In this document: one piece after another, positions 1-5,344 of the stretch
Layout of the letters: every line of letters starts with the position of its first letter
Numbering within the stretch: the first letter of the stretch is position 1
Assembly (NCBI GenBank): GCA_002343825.1
Contig: DDSL01000114.1
Span: 4,743-12,445, forward strand
Reading direction: 5' to 3'
Length of the DNA: 7,703 nt
Source of the DNA: Chthonomonas sp. UBA2391
GTDB lineage: Bacteria; Armatimonadota; Fimbriimonadia; Fimbriimonadales; Fimbriimonadaceae
The notes under the pieces: generated by a model
What the model was told of the DNA's origin: nothing
Database searches by the model: none
The model's input: the letters and a program-made list of their open reading frames with translations, nothing else
Program-made: the position numbers and the translations under genes

Positions 1-840
1 CACCACGCCCGCGCCGCCGATCTCGAGGTACTTCACCTCGCCGTCCTTCCTCTCCCACTCCATGTCGATCTCCACGCCCGGCTCGACGAACGGGAAAAAG
101 TCTGGGCGGAAGCGGACGGTCACTTCCCCGCCGAACATTTGCTGAGCAAAACGACCCAGAGTCCACTTGAGATTGGCCATCGAGACCCCCTCATCCACCA
201 CGAAAACGTCAACCTGGTGGAAGGTGTGACTGTGGGTTCGGTCGACGGCCTCGTTTCGGAAGGTGCGCCCAATCGTGAAGAATCGGAAAGGTGGCTTTCG
301 CTGTTCTAGGATGCGGCCCTGGAAAGCCGTACTTTGAGTCCGGAGCAAGAGATCATCGGTGACGTAAAACGTGTCCTGCTCATCAAAGGCGGGGTGATCG
401 GGGGGATAGTTCAGCGCATCAAAGTTATAGCCAAACGTCTCGAGTTCGGGTGATTCGAAGTACTCAAATCCCATCCCCACAAAAACCGACTTGATCCGGT
501 TCATCGTGAGCTGCAAGACGTGCTCGCGACCGATCTTGGGCGATCGACTGGGCAAAGTCAGGTCGATCCGCTCAGCCTCAAACTGGGCCGTTTGTTCGAT
601 AGCCTTGATCCCCTCAAACCGGTCCTGAAAATGTTCTTCGACCCGGGCCCGGCTCTCGTTGACCGCTTTTCCAAAAGCGGGCCGCTCTTCGGCGCTCAAT
701 TTGCCCAGTTCCTTCATCAGCCCTGGTATCTGGCCCGACTTACCCAGGAACTGAGATTCCACCGCCTTTAGCTCCGCCAGCGTTTCGGCGTGGGCAATCG
801 CTTCCAGCGCCTCCCTCTCGATTTCGTACACCCGATCCAT
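1..840 (-). CDS. pheS: Phenylalanyl-tRNA synthetase alpha subunit (partial, C-terminus outside window)
   Basis: Class II aminoacyl-tRNA synthetase alpha chain. With PheT it forms the cytoplasmic (alpha-beta)2 enzyme that charges tRNA-Phe. The minus strand reads open from an ATG at 840-838 through 280 codons to the window edge. The N-terminal part (about residues 1-100) is the helical, partly coiled tRNA-binding arm, with residues such as LGKSGQIPGLMKELGKL. The catalytic core follows. Motif 2 is recognisable as FTIGRTFRNEAVDRTHSH (about residues 188-205), running into TFHQVD, the PheS signature around H203, H205 and H208. Further on come RFRPDFFPFVEP and YLEIGGAGVV, which match the family's RPSYFPFTEPS and LEILGCGMV blocks. 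Bacterial PheS is usually 330-350 aa, so some 55-65 residues including motif 3 are missing. The start gives the expected N-terminus, and an AGGG lies just 3 nt before the ATG. pheT would be expected further left, outside the window. The identification is secure. Confidence 0.96.
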   Translation of the reverse strand, partial: MDRVYEIEREALEAIAHAETLAELKAVESQFLGKSGQIPGLMKELGKLSAEERPAFGKAVNESRARVEEHFQDRFEGIKAIEQTAQFEAERIDLTLPSRSPKIGREHVLQLTMNRIKSVFVGMGFEYFESPELETFGYNFDALNYPPDHPAFDEQDTFYVTDDLLLRTQSTAFQGRILEQRKPPFRFFTIGRTFRNEAVDRTHSHTFHQVDVFVVDEGVSMANLKWTLGRFAQQMFGGEVTVRFRPDFFPFVEPGVEIDMEWERKDGEVKYLEIGGAGVV

Positions 841-901
841 TCACCCTGTAGCTTGCCCCATTCCGGACAAGTTCAGCAAGGGCGGCCCTTCGACCCGTAC
901 A

Positions 902-930
902 ATTACTAGCTTTCACCCTAAACCAGGCAA
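902..930 (-). promoter_or_regulatory. Possible pheS promoter in the pheS/esterase intergenic region
   Basis: The gap between the divergent pheS and esterase genes (841-985) holds no gene. Reading the minus strand, TTGCCT (930-925) is followed after 16 nt by TAGTAA (908-903), a weak sigma-70-like pair about 60 nt before the pheS ATG. The -10 match is poor, so this is only the best candidate seen. No T-box leader or leader peptide, as some pheST operons have, could be recognised in the short leader. Confidence 0.22.
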
Positions 931-949
931 TTTTCCAAATTTCGCCAGG

Positions 950-978
950 TTCGATGTCACAAATGACTGTTCTATAAT
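950..978 (+). promoter_or_regulatory. Leaderless-type promoter of the SGNH hydrolase gene
   Basis: A perfect TATAAT sits at 973-978, with a weak TTCGAT 17 nt upstream (950-955). Only 7 nt (GTCAGCC) separate the -10 box from the ATG at 986, so transcription would be expected to begin at or within a base or two of that ATG. The result would be a leaderless mRNA. An in-frame ATG at 977 lies inside the -10 box itself and cannot be transcribed from this promoter, which decides the start in favour of 986. Confidence 0.65.
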
Positions 979-985
979 GTCAGCC

Positions 986-1723
986 ATGAGGGGACAACTC
1001 GTAAGCGGGTTCCTTTTGGTTGCGATGGCAACCGGGGCCTGCGCCAATCTCGTGATCATGCCGATGGGAGACTCCAACACCGCCGGCTACCCTGGTTTTC
1101 CGCCCGGTGGGGGATACCGCCGTGCCATGCACGTCGAGCTCACTCGGCTCGGTGTTCCGCACACCTTTGTGGGATCCAATACGATTTATTCCTCGCCCGA
1201 GTTGCCCTTTAATGGGCACGAGGGTTGGAACGGCTTCACGACCTTTACCCTCCCTCCGCGAGAAGGGCTGGAAACGGTGGCGTTTGAGAGCATTCGCAAC
1301 CACACGCCCGACCTCATCCTGCTCCAGATCGGAACGAATGACCTCGATCTTGGACTCTCGCCGACCACAGTTCTGCTCAAAGTTGCCGACCTCCTCACGC
1401 AAATCCGAGCGACCGATGCCGATGTCCGAGTCGCAGTTGCCACTCTGCCCCCGACCAAAGATCTGAACCTGCAACCCAAGATCAACGAATTCAATGCCGG
1501 ACTTCCGGCCGTCGTCCGGGCGAACGGATACGAAGTGGGCATCGACGTGGCCAAGGTCGTTCGCAACTTCGAGGTCTGGGACCGCCTGCATCCGACGGTA
1601 CAGGGATACAACCGAGTGGGTTGGCACTGGGCTCAATGGATCCAGCGCCGATTTGCTCCGAAACCATTCTTTAGCGACACAGCCACCAAAAGGTCACCCC
1701 TCGGTACAGCGGTCAACCGCTGA
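986..1723 (+). CDS. Secreted SGNH/GDSL-type hydrolase (esterase/lipase-like)
   Basis: SGNH-fold serine hydrolase of 245 aa, likely exported to remove acyl groups from lipids or carbohydrates; the substrate cannot be read from sequence. Residues 1-20 form a signal peptide: MRGQ, a hydrophobic core SGFLLVAMATG, and an ACA cleavage site before N21. Block I is MPMGDSN with nucleophile S30. The oxyanion-hole glycine probably lies in GHEGWNG (about residues 74-80). Block III is GTND (116-119) with N118, and block V is WDRLHPT with catalytic D199 and H202. The full quartet is therefore present, and the length is normal for a single-domain enzyme. A longer reading from ATG 977 is rejected because that codon overlaps the TATAAT box. 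The roughly 20-residue tail after the last helix looks disordered. The gene is monocistronic: divergent from pheS and closed by a hairpin terminator. Acetylxylan or rhamnogalacturonan esterase is possible but unproven. Confidence 0.9.
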   Translation: MRGQLVSGFLLVAMATGACANLVIMPMGDSNTAGYPGFPPGGGYRRAMHVELTRLGVPHTFVGSNTIYSSPELPFNGHEGWNGFTTFTLPPREGLETVAFESIRNHTPDLILLQIGTNDLDLGLSPTTVLLKVADLLTQIRATDADVRVAVATLPPTKDLNLQPKINEFNAGLPAVVRANGYEVGIDVAKVVRNFEVWDRLHPTVQGYNRVGWHWAQWIQRRFAPKPFFSDTATKRSPLGTAVNR

Positions 1724-1736
1724 AACCCTCAAAAAC

Positions 1737-1780
1737 AATCCCCTCCTCGCAACGAAGCGGCGGAGGGGATTTTTCTTTTT
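1737..1780. terminator. Bidirectional rho-independent terminator between convergent genes
   Basis: A 10-bp perfect stem pairs 1737-1746 (AATCCCCTCC) with 1762-1771 (GGAGGGGATT), and a CGC/GCG pairing in the loop can extend it. On the plus strand a T-rich tract with a single C (TTTTTCTTTTT, 1770-1780) overlaps and follows the 3' arm, as expected at the end of the esterase gene. On the minus strand the other side reads ATTGTTTTTGAGG, so the same hairpin can also stop the carboxypeptidase transcript, whose stop codon is at 1796-1794. Confidence 0.87.
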
Positions 1781-1793
1781 GTCCGGACGAGCC

Positions 1794-3479
1794 CTAGCCG
1801 ACTCGCACATGGGTCCGGACGGTTCCGGCCCGGTCGTGTTTAGCCAGTAGGTGATACTCGCCGGGTTCGGTGACGATCCATTCGAAGACGTGGCGATCGT
1901 CGGTGCTGTTCATCTGCCAACCGAATCCGCTCGCCGTGATGTGGCTCCAGCCGGTGAGCTGAGGCCCCTCATCGCGAATCTTGCCCGCGGCCAGCCAGGC
2001 ATAGTCCGAATCGCCCTCGCGGGAGATCTCGCCCAAGACGCCTCGGCAGAGCTTTTTGTTGGCGGCAATCCGGCTGACGGTCGTCGGCAGGTAGCCGGTG
2101 TTCTGGACGACGAGCCGAATCCGGTAGGTCCCTCCCACCTCATTGACGCCCGTCTCGCGAATCTCGAGCTTGGGCGAAGCCAAGGCCTGCCAGATCGCCC
2201 ATTCACCATGGGGCGCAACCTCTGCTTCCAAGAAGTCCGGGGGAGGATTTCGGAAGGCGTAATGCGCATCGAATCCACCGAGTTCGATGGCCCCAAGCTG
2301 GGGATGCTCATACGGATACCAGTCGATGTAACCGCGTCCGCCGAGCTTTGCGTCCGACCACTCCAGGAGCTTGACGTCGTCGGTGTGGGGGTGATCGCGG
2401 AACCACTCGATGTACTTGTAATCGGTGATCCCGGCTTGGCGTTGCGGGGACCAGAGCTCGGTGGTCCAAGCAAAGATCCCCCGATGCTCATAGGCCCAGT
2501 CGTCAAAGACGCCCGTGATCACCTCCTTGGGGTGATACTTGAACTCATGGTAGTTGCTGATCGCCGGGTAGCCGGTCATCGCTTCGCCCTGAGTTCCAAA
2601 CTCCTTATAGACCCAGAGGTCTTCGCTCGGGATATCGTCATCTGGCATCCGGCTCGGTGGCCTCAGGTGGACCCCACTGAAGGTGTGGAACGTGATCGCC
2701 CCGCAGATATTGGGCCGGTCGGTAATGGCCTGAACCGCGGCCCGGATCTCGGGTTCGCTGGTCGGATAATCTCCAGCCCCGTGCTGCTCATGCTCCTGTC
2801 GCCAGGCGCTCGGGAAGTTCCGGTTGAAGTCCAGCCCTTGGGGAATCCGCTTGGGCTGAAGTGTCAGCCCGTCGAAATTCTGAAGCTCGCCCTCGGGGAT
2901 CAGGCGATAGAAGGTCCCTTCGTGGTCGGTCGGTTTTCGCCGTTCCATCAGCCTTGGGTTCAGTGTGCTGACCTTCCAGGGACCATTCGGATCTTGGATT
3001 CTCATCTGGAGGATCCGGCCATCTCCATCCATATCCCTGCGCTCCAATCCGTACGGATCCTCTTCGAGATAGGGATAGTGGCGAGTCCCCGACCGGACGA
3101 TCCGGGGCACATCTTCCAGCGCCCACTCGGCACCATCCGGGTTTAGCCGTGGCACCAGATAGAAGGCCCGAGTGTCTAGCGCCCGGGTGACGTTGGGGTC
3201 TAAGCCATCCGTCGTGCAGAGGCGATTCAGCAGGTGGAGCACAGCCGTACTCGCGCTGACTTCGCTAGCATGGATGTTTCCATCACACCAAAAAGCGGGC
3301 TTCTCATTCGCGGGGCCGGTGCTCTTGCGGGTGACTTCCACCATCCAGATATCGCGGCCCTCATGGCTCTTACCGATGCTGACGAGGTCAACCAAGCCCG
3401 GGTATTTCTCCGCGTAGGCTCGCAGGAGTTCTGTCAACTCGGCGTAGCGATAGTAGCGGTTGAATTCTATCGCGATCAC
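1794..3479 (-). CDS. M14 family zinc carboxypeptidase
   Basis: Metallopeptidase of the M14 (carboxypeptidase A-like) family, 561 aa from the chosen GTG at 3479; removes C-terminal residues from peptides or trims peptide-like substrates. Numbered from this start, the first zinc motif is GNIHASE (H70, E73). The substrate-binding asparagine/arginine lies in LDFNRNFP (N209, R210, N211), the third zinc ligand is H255 in ITFHTFSG, and the general base is E331 in TTELW. An insert of about 60 residues between the ligand motifs carries DMDGDG (about 139-144), a calcium-loop-like motif. After residue 400 a C-terminal beta-rich domain follows. No signal peptide is visible. An upstream ATG at 3494 would add five residues, but the GTG overlaps the preceding stop codon as GTGA and has AGGTG five bases before it, so coupled initiation at the GTG is preferred. 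It is the second gene after the thioredoxin-like one. The specific substrate is unknown. Confidence 0.9.
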   Translation of the reverse strand: MIAIEFNRYYRYAELTELLRAYAEKYPGLVDLVSIGKSHEGRDIWMVEVTRKSTGPANEKPAFWCDGNIHASEVSASTAVLHLLNRLCTTDGLDPNVTRALDTRAFYLVPRLNPDGAEWALEDVPRIVRSGTRHYPYLEEDPYGLERRDMDGDGRILQMRIQDPNGPWKVSTLNPRLMERRKPTDHEGTFYRLIPEGELQNFDGLTLQPKRIPQGLDFNRNFPSAWRQEHEQHGAGDYPTSEPEIRAAVQAITDRPNICGAITFHTFSGVHLRPPSRMPDDDIPSEDLWVYKEFGTQGEAMTGYPAISNYHEFKYHPKEVITGVFDDWAYEHRGIFAWTTELWSPQRQAGITDYKYIEWFRDHPHTDDVKLLEWSDAKLGGRGYIDWYPYEHPQLGAIELGGFDAHYAFRNPPPDFLEAEVAPHGEWAIWQALASPKLEIRETGVNEVGGTYRIRLVVQNTGYLPTTVSRIAANKKLCRGVLGEISREGDSDYAWLAAGKIRDEGPQLTGWSHITASGFGWQMNSTDDRHVFEWIVTEPGEYHLLAKHDRAGTVRTHVRVG

Positions 3480-4021
3480 CGCTTCACCTGCCATTCGATT
3501 GCGCCGATGATCGCGTCGACGGTCGGTTTGTCAGCCTTTATATTCACCCACTTGTGGCTGATCTGGCGGTTCTTGAAGATCCAAACCACGTTGCGCACCG
3601 AGCCGTCGGTCGGAAACTTGGCCCGTTCGACCGCTTCGTTGTCATGGGGAAGAACGGTGACACTGGTCAGTTGAGCCGCGTTTTCGGTCGCCCATTCGGG
3701 TAACTCTTTCCGCAGATTCTTGGCGTTCCAATCGTTGGTAAGAAAAGTGAAGAAGCTCTTGAATTCGTGCCTTTCGTGCCGGTCGGTGGCCTCTTCGATC
3801 CGACGCAAGAGTGGGGAGAGTTCTCGGGGGTCTTGGCGGAAGGACCACACGATCACCATCGGGCGGTTGAGATACTCGCAGACCGGGCAGGTTTCGGTTC
3901 CTTGGTCGGGTCCGGTCAGGTGATAGGGATCATAGGCGATCATCGTCTCGCCGACGTTCAGGCCCATCTGGGGGGACTTGACCGGAGCGATCAAAAGCGC
4001 GGCAGCAATCAGCGCAGTCAT
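3476..4021 (-). CDS. Exported thioredoxin-fold protein with CPVC motif
   Basis: A 181-aa protein resembling small thioredoxin/redoxin-like secreted proteins. It begins with a short hydrophobic segment (TALIAAALLIAP, residues 2-13) that probably serves as signal peptide or anchor, although the usual N-terminal positive charge is missing. VGET near residue 23 and the block TGPDQGTETCPVC (36-48) follow, with C45 and C48 placed as in a thioredoxin CxxC active site. Next comes a beta strand PMVIVWSF, then helices and the late strand VVWIFKNRQISHKWVNI, which resembles the fold's closing hairpin. The cis-proline expected before that strand is not obvious, so the redox role is inferred from CxxC and the fold order only. 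The gene starts with ATG at 4021, six bases after a -10-like box, and has no ribosome binding site. Its stop overlaps the GTG of the carboxypeptidase, so the two are probably translated together. Confidence 0.68.
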   Translation of the reverse strand: MTALIAAALLIAPVKSPQMGLNVGETMIAYDPYHLTGPDQGTETCPVCEYLNRPMVIVWSFRQDPRELSPLLRRIEEATDRHERHEFKSFFTFLTNDWNAKNLRKELPEWATENAAQLTSVTVLPHDNEAVERAKFPTDGSVRNVVWIFKNRQISHKWVNIKADKPTVDAIIGAIEWQVKR

Positions 4022-4027
4022 GCCTGG

Positions 4028-4033
4028 ATTCTA
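4028..4033 (-). promoter_or_regulatory. -10 box of a leaderless-type promoter for the thioredoxin-like/M14 operon
   Basis: On the minus strand TAGAAT (4033-4028) is followed by CCAGGC and then the ATG at 4021, a 6-nt gap. That places the expected transcription start at the ATG. No convincing -35 hexamer was found at 16-18 nt spacing (AACGCA lies at 17). Confidence 0.5.
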
Positions 4034-4078
4034 TCGGCTTTTACGGGGATTGCGTTCCATCGAAGTGATCATCTCTGC

Positions 4079-4116
4079 CCTATTGGACCTATAGGTCTTA
4101 TAGGTCCAATAGGACC
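4079..4116. repeat. Tandem 9-bp repeat forming a 15-bp inverted repeat
   Basis: Four head-to-tail 9-bp units stand at 4079, 4088, 4097 and 4106: CCTATTGGA, CCTATAGGT, CTTATAGGT and CCAATAGGA, followed by a partial CC. The consensus is CCTATAGGT, whose first eight bases are palindromic. The array as a whole is also a perfect inverted repeat: 4079-4093 pairs with 4099-4113 over 15 bp, leaving a 5-nt loop. No T-run follows on either strand, so it is not a standard terminator. It lies between the amidase stop and the thioredoxin-like start, in a gap of 106 nt that holds no gene. It may be a genome-wide intergenic repeat or an mRNA-stabilising hairpin; one window cannot tell. Confidence 0.85.
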
Positions 4117-4123
4117 GAGGACC

Positions 4124-4137
4124 CGGGCTAGAGCCCG
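4124..4137. repeat. Short GC hairpin over the amidase stop codon
   Basis: CGGGCT (4124-4129) pairs with AGCCCG (4132-4137), and the amidase TAG stop (4130-4128) falls inside it. No U-tract follows in either direction. It may act with the larger inverted repeat next to it to end or protect the toxin-antitoxin-amidase transcript. Confidence 0.45.
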
Positions 4138-4688
4138 AGCCGGATGGCGTTTCGGAGATCTCCCATGCGGGAATAAAGCTCCGGACCCGGGCAGGTGGTC
4201 TGGGCAAAGTCGAGATGCGCCTCGATCCGATGCGGCGGCACCCGAAACTCAGAAGCGCACCAGAGCGTGAGTTGACGCAGAGAATCCCACTGGACCGCCA
4301 AGAGCTTTTCTTGCGTAAAGTCTCCTTCGACCACGATCAAGAGGTGACCAGTCGGGTCATATTCGGTATTCGTATCCCCGACATATTGCCACTCGCGGCC
4401 TTCCCCGATCCGACCATCGACGGCGATGTAATAGTGGTAGGGGATATCCGGCCAGGCCGGTTTCGTTTTGCCGCTCGCCAACTTGTCCTCCCGCTGACTC
4501 CAAGATTGGAGCCCTCGGAGTTTGTCTTCCAAGGTCCTCGCGGGGTTCTGCTTAACCCCGGTGTGATGAATGGTGATCCTCCGGATGGAATGGCCGACGG
4601 CCTTGGGGCCGACCGGTTTGGCGCCCCAGTCCGCCCGGCTCACGATCGGAGGCGCGAGGATCCCCGCCGCAAGCACGAAGCTCATCAT
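4128..4688 (-). CDS. PGRP-type N-acetylmuramoyl-L-alanine amidase
   Basis: Zinc amidase of the amidase_2/PGRP fold (186 aa), predicted to cut the bond between N-acetylmuramic acid and L-alanine in peptidoglycan. A short hydrophobic N-terminus (MMSFVLAAGILAPP) may be a weak signal peptide or anchor. The PGRP hallmark SRADWGA (17-23) is followed by ITIHHTG with zinc ligand H41, then PYHYYIAVDGRIGEGRE with Y84 at the catalytic tyrosine position, HLLIVVEGDF, and H158 and C166 in HLDFAQTTCPG. All three zinc ligands are present and the size is that of one free-standing catalytic domain, with no separate wall-binding domain. The preferred ATG (4688-4686) overlaps the doc stop as ATGA and has GAGG 8 bases upstream. 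A GTG at 4718 would add ten charged, glycine-rich residues before the hydrophobic stretch and is less likely. It could recycle the cell's own wall or attack other bacteria. Confidence 0.88.
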   Translation of the reverse strand: MMSFVLAAGILAPPIVSRADWGAKPVGPKAVGHSIRRITIHHTGVKQNPARTLEDKLRGLQSWSQREDKLASGKTKPAWPDIPYHYYIAVDGRIGEGREWQYVGDTNTEYDPTGHLLIVVEGDFTQEKLLAVQWDSLRQLTLWCASEFRVPPHRIEAHLDFAQTTCPGPELYSRMGDLRNAIRLGL

Positions 4689-5062
4689 GCTTTCACCCTC
4701 GCCCGCTCCCGAATCCACGCCACCAAAACTTCAAATCGAAAACTCCCCGACTCGTACATAGCAATGATCTCCTGGTAGGTCTGCAGGGGATCATGAACCA
4801 ACTCAAATCCGTTAGCCTTCAGAAAAACGTGCATCGACGCGAAGCTGACTCGCTTATTACCATCGACAAACGGGTGGTTTTGACTGAGGCTTTCCCAGAG
4901 CGCCGCTGCCTCTTCGATCGTGTCAGCATAATAACCTGTCTGAGGTCTTGCCACCGCAGCCTCCAAGAGACCCATGTCGCGAACCCCCGCGCTCCCTCCG
5001 TAGCGATGTATCTGGTCGTCATGCATGGCCAGAATCTCGGCCAAGGAAAGATAAACCCTCAC
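4685..5062 (-). CDS. doc: Doc-type toxin, Fic/Doc family
   Basis: Death-on-curing toxin of 125 aa. In the P1 system Doc phosphorylates elongation factor Tu and halts translation; the same role is inferred here. The N-terminus VYLSLAEILAMHDDQIHRYGG fits chromosomal Doc proteins. GVRDMGLLEAAVARPQTG follows, and the signature loop HPFVDGNKR spans residues 63-71, with H63, D67, N69, K70 and R71 intact. Having NKR where AMP-transferring Fic proteins carry GNGR is the feature that separates Doc-like kinases from them. Length is normal for Doc (about 125 aa) and the frame is intact. Translation starts at a GTG (5062) overlapping the antitoxin stop as GTGA, with no ribosome binding site of its own, so toxin synthesis is probably coupled to the antitoxin. 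Downstream it overlaps the amidase start. The gene symbol refers to the family. Confidence 0.92.
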   Translation of the reverse strand: MRVYLSLAEILAMHDDQIHRYGGSAGVRDMGLLEAAVARPQTGYYADTIEEAAALWESLSQNHPFVDGNKRVSFASMHVFLKANGFELVHDPLQTYQEIIAMYESGSFRFEVLVAWIRERARVKA

Positions 5063-5265
5063 TGCGCTAATCGCCGATAAAGTTCATCATTCTCGCGGAG
5101 ACTCGCCTCGTAATGAGTCCAGATTTCATCCCGCACAACTCCATTTTTGGCAAGAAGATCCTTGAGCGCCTCTTCCACGACTCGGTAGATGGGCTGGCCC
5201 GAGGTTGCCGCAAGCTCTTCTATCCGTTTAAGGATCTCGGGGTCGATCTGCTCTTCGAATGCCAT
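5059..5265 (-). CDS. Antitoxin of the Doc toxin module (small RHH-like protein)
   Basis: A 68-aa acidic protein directly upstream of doc, and therefore its likely antitoxin and autorepressor. Residues 8-40 (DPEILKRIEELAATSGQPIY and onward to LLAK) have the helix-turn-helix spacing of ribbon-helix-helix DNA-binding proteins, although the strand before the first helix is short. The C-terminal part (about 46-68: DEIWTHYEASLRENDELYRRLAQ in two pieces, rich in E and R) would be the toxin-binding tail, similar in style to the C-terminus of Phd-like antitoxins. Its open frame extends upstream to 5496, but that reading runs antisense into the phosphoesterase gene. The ATG at 5265, just after a -10-like box, gives a normal antitoxin length. 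The family cannot be named with certainty; the position and the 4-nt overlap with doc are the main evidence. Confidence 0.8.
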   Translation of the reverse strand: MAFEEQIDPEILKRIEELAATSGQPIYRVVEEALKDLLAKNGVVRDEIWTHYEASLRENDELYRRLAQ

Positions 5266-5271
5266 TTCTCT

Positions 5272-5300
5272 ATTATCCACCAACCTCCCCCTGAATCCAA
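5272..5300 (-). promoter_or_regulatory. Leaderless-type promoter of the antitoxin-doc-amidase operon
   Basis: On the minus strand TTGGAT (5300-5295) is followed after 17 nt by GATAAT (5277-5272). AGAGAA then leads straight into the antitoxin ATG at 5265, a 6-nt gap, which again predicts a leaderless transcript. AGAGAA is too close to the ATG to serve as a normal ribosome binding site. Confidence 0.58.
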
Positions 5301-5303
5301 ACC

Positions 5304-5327
5304 TTAACCCGCTCTTAACCCTGACCC
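5304..5327. promoter_or_regulatory. Candidate operator: TTAACCC direct repeats one helical turn apart
   Basis: TTAACCC occurs at 5304-5310 and again at 5315-5321, 11 bp apart, so on the same face of the helix. A degenerate TGACCC follows at 5322-5327. The repeats sit in the 79-nt gap between the antitoxin and phosphoesterase starts, just upstream of both -10 boxes. They could bind the antitoxin (toxin-antitoxin modules usually self-repress) or another regulator. This is inferred from placement only. Confidence 0.3.
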
Positions 5328-5330
5328 CGC

Positions 5331-5336
5331 TAGAAT
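5331..5336 (+). promoter_or_regulatory. -10 box of a leaderless-type promoter for the phosphoesterase gene
   Basis: TAGAAT at 5331-5336 is followed by GCGGGACG (8 nt) and the ATG at 5345. No good -35 lies at the usual spacing. The identical TAGAAT hexamer serves the thioredoxin-like operon at 4033-4028. Confidence 0.5.
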
Positions 5337-5344
5337 GCGGGACG

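Noticed and set aside
520..771. 83-codon frame on the plus strand inside pheS
   Set aside because: It lies antisense to the well-conserved PheS arm and core and has no domain of its own.
986..1045. Lipoprotein signal in the esterase (TGAC before C19)
   Set aside because: The residue three before the cysteine is threonine, not Leu/Val/Ile, while ACA before N21 is a good signal peptidase I site.
1851..3146. 431-codon open frame on the plus strand opposite the M14 carboxypeptidase
   Set aside because: It is wholly antisense to a gene with clear zinc-binding motifs, and its product shows no recognisable domain. Long antisense frames are common in high-GC codon usage.
4079..4116. CRISPR array or transposon end
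   Set aside because: The units are 9 bp with no spacers, and no transposase, target duplication or second matching end is present.
5059..5265. Fic-inhibitory helix motif (S/T)xxxE(G/N) in the antitoxin
   Set aside because: The nearest match, SLREN, has only two residues between S and E, so the spacing does not fit. Doc is in any case inhibited differently from AMP-transferring Fic proteins.
5189..5344. 52-codon upstream extension of the phosphoesterase
   Set aside because: It would run over the antitoxin start and both promoters, and would bury the signal peptide. The ATG at 5345 fits better.
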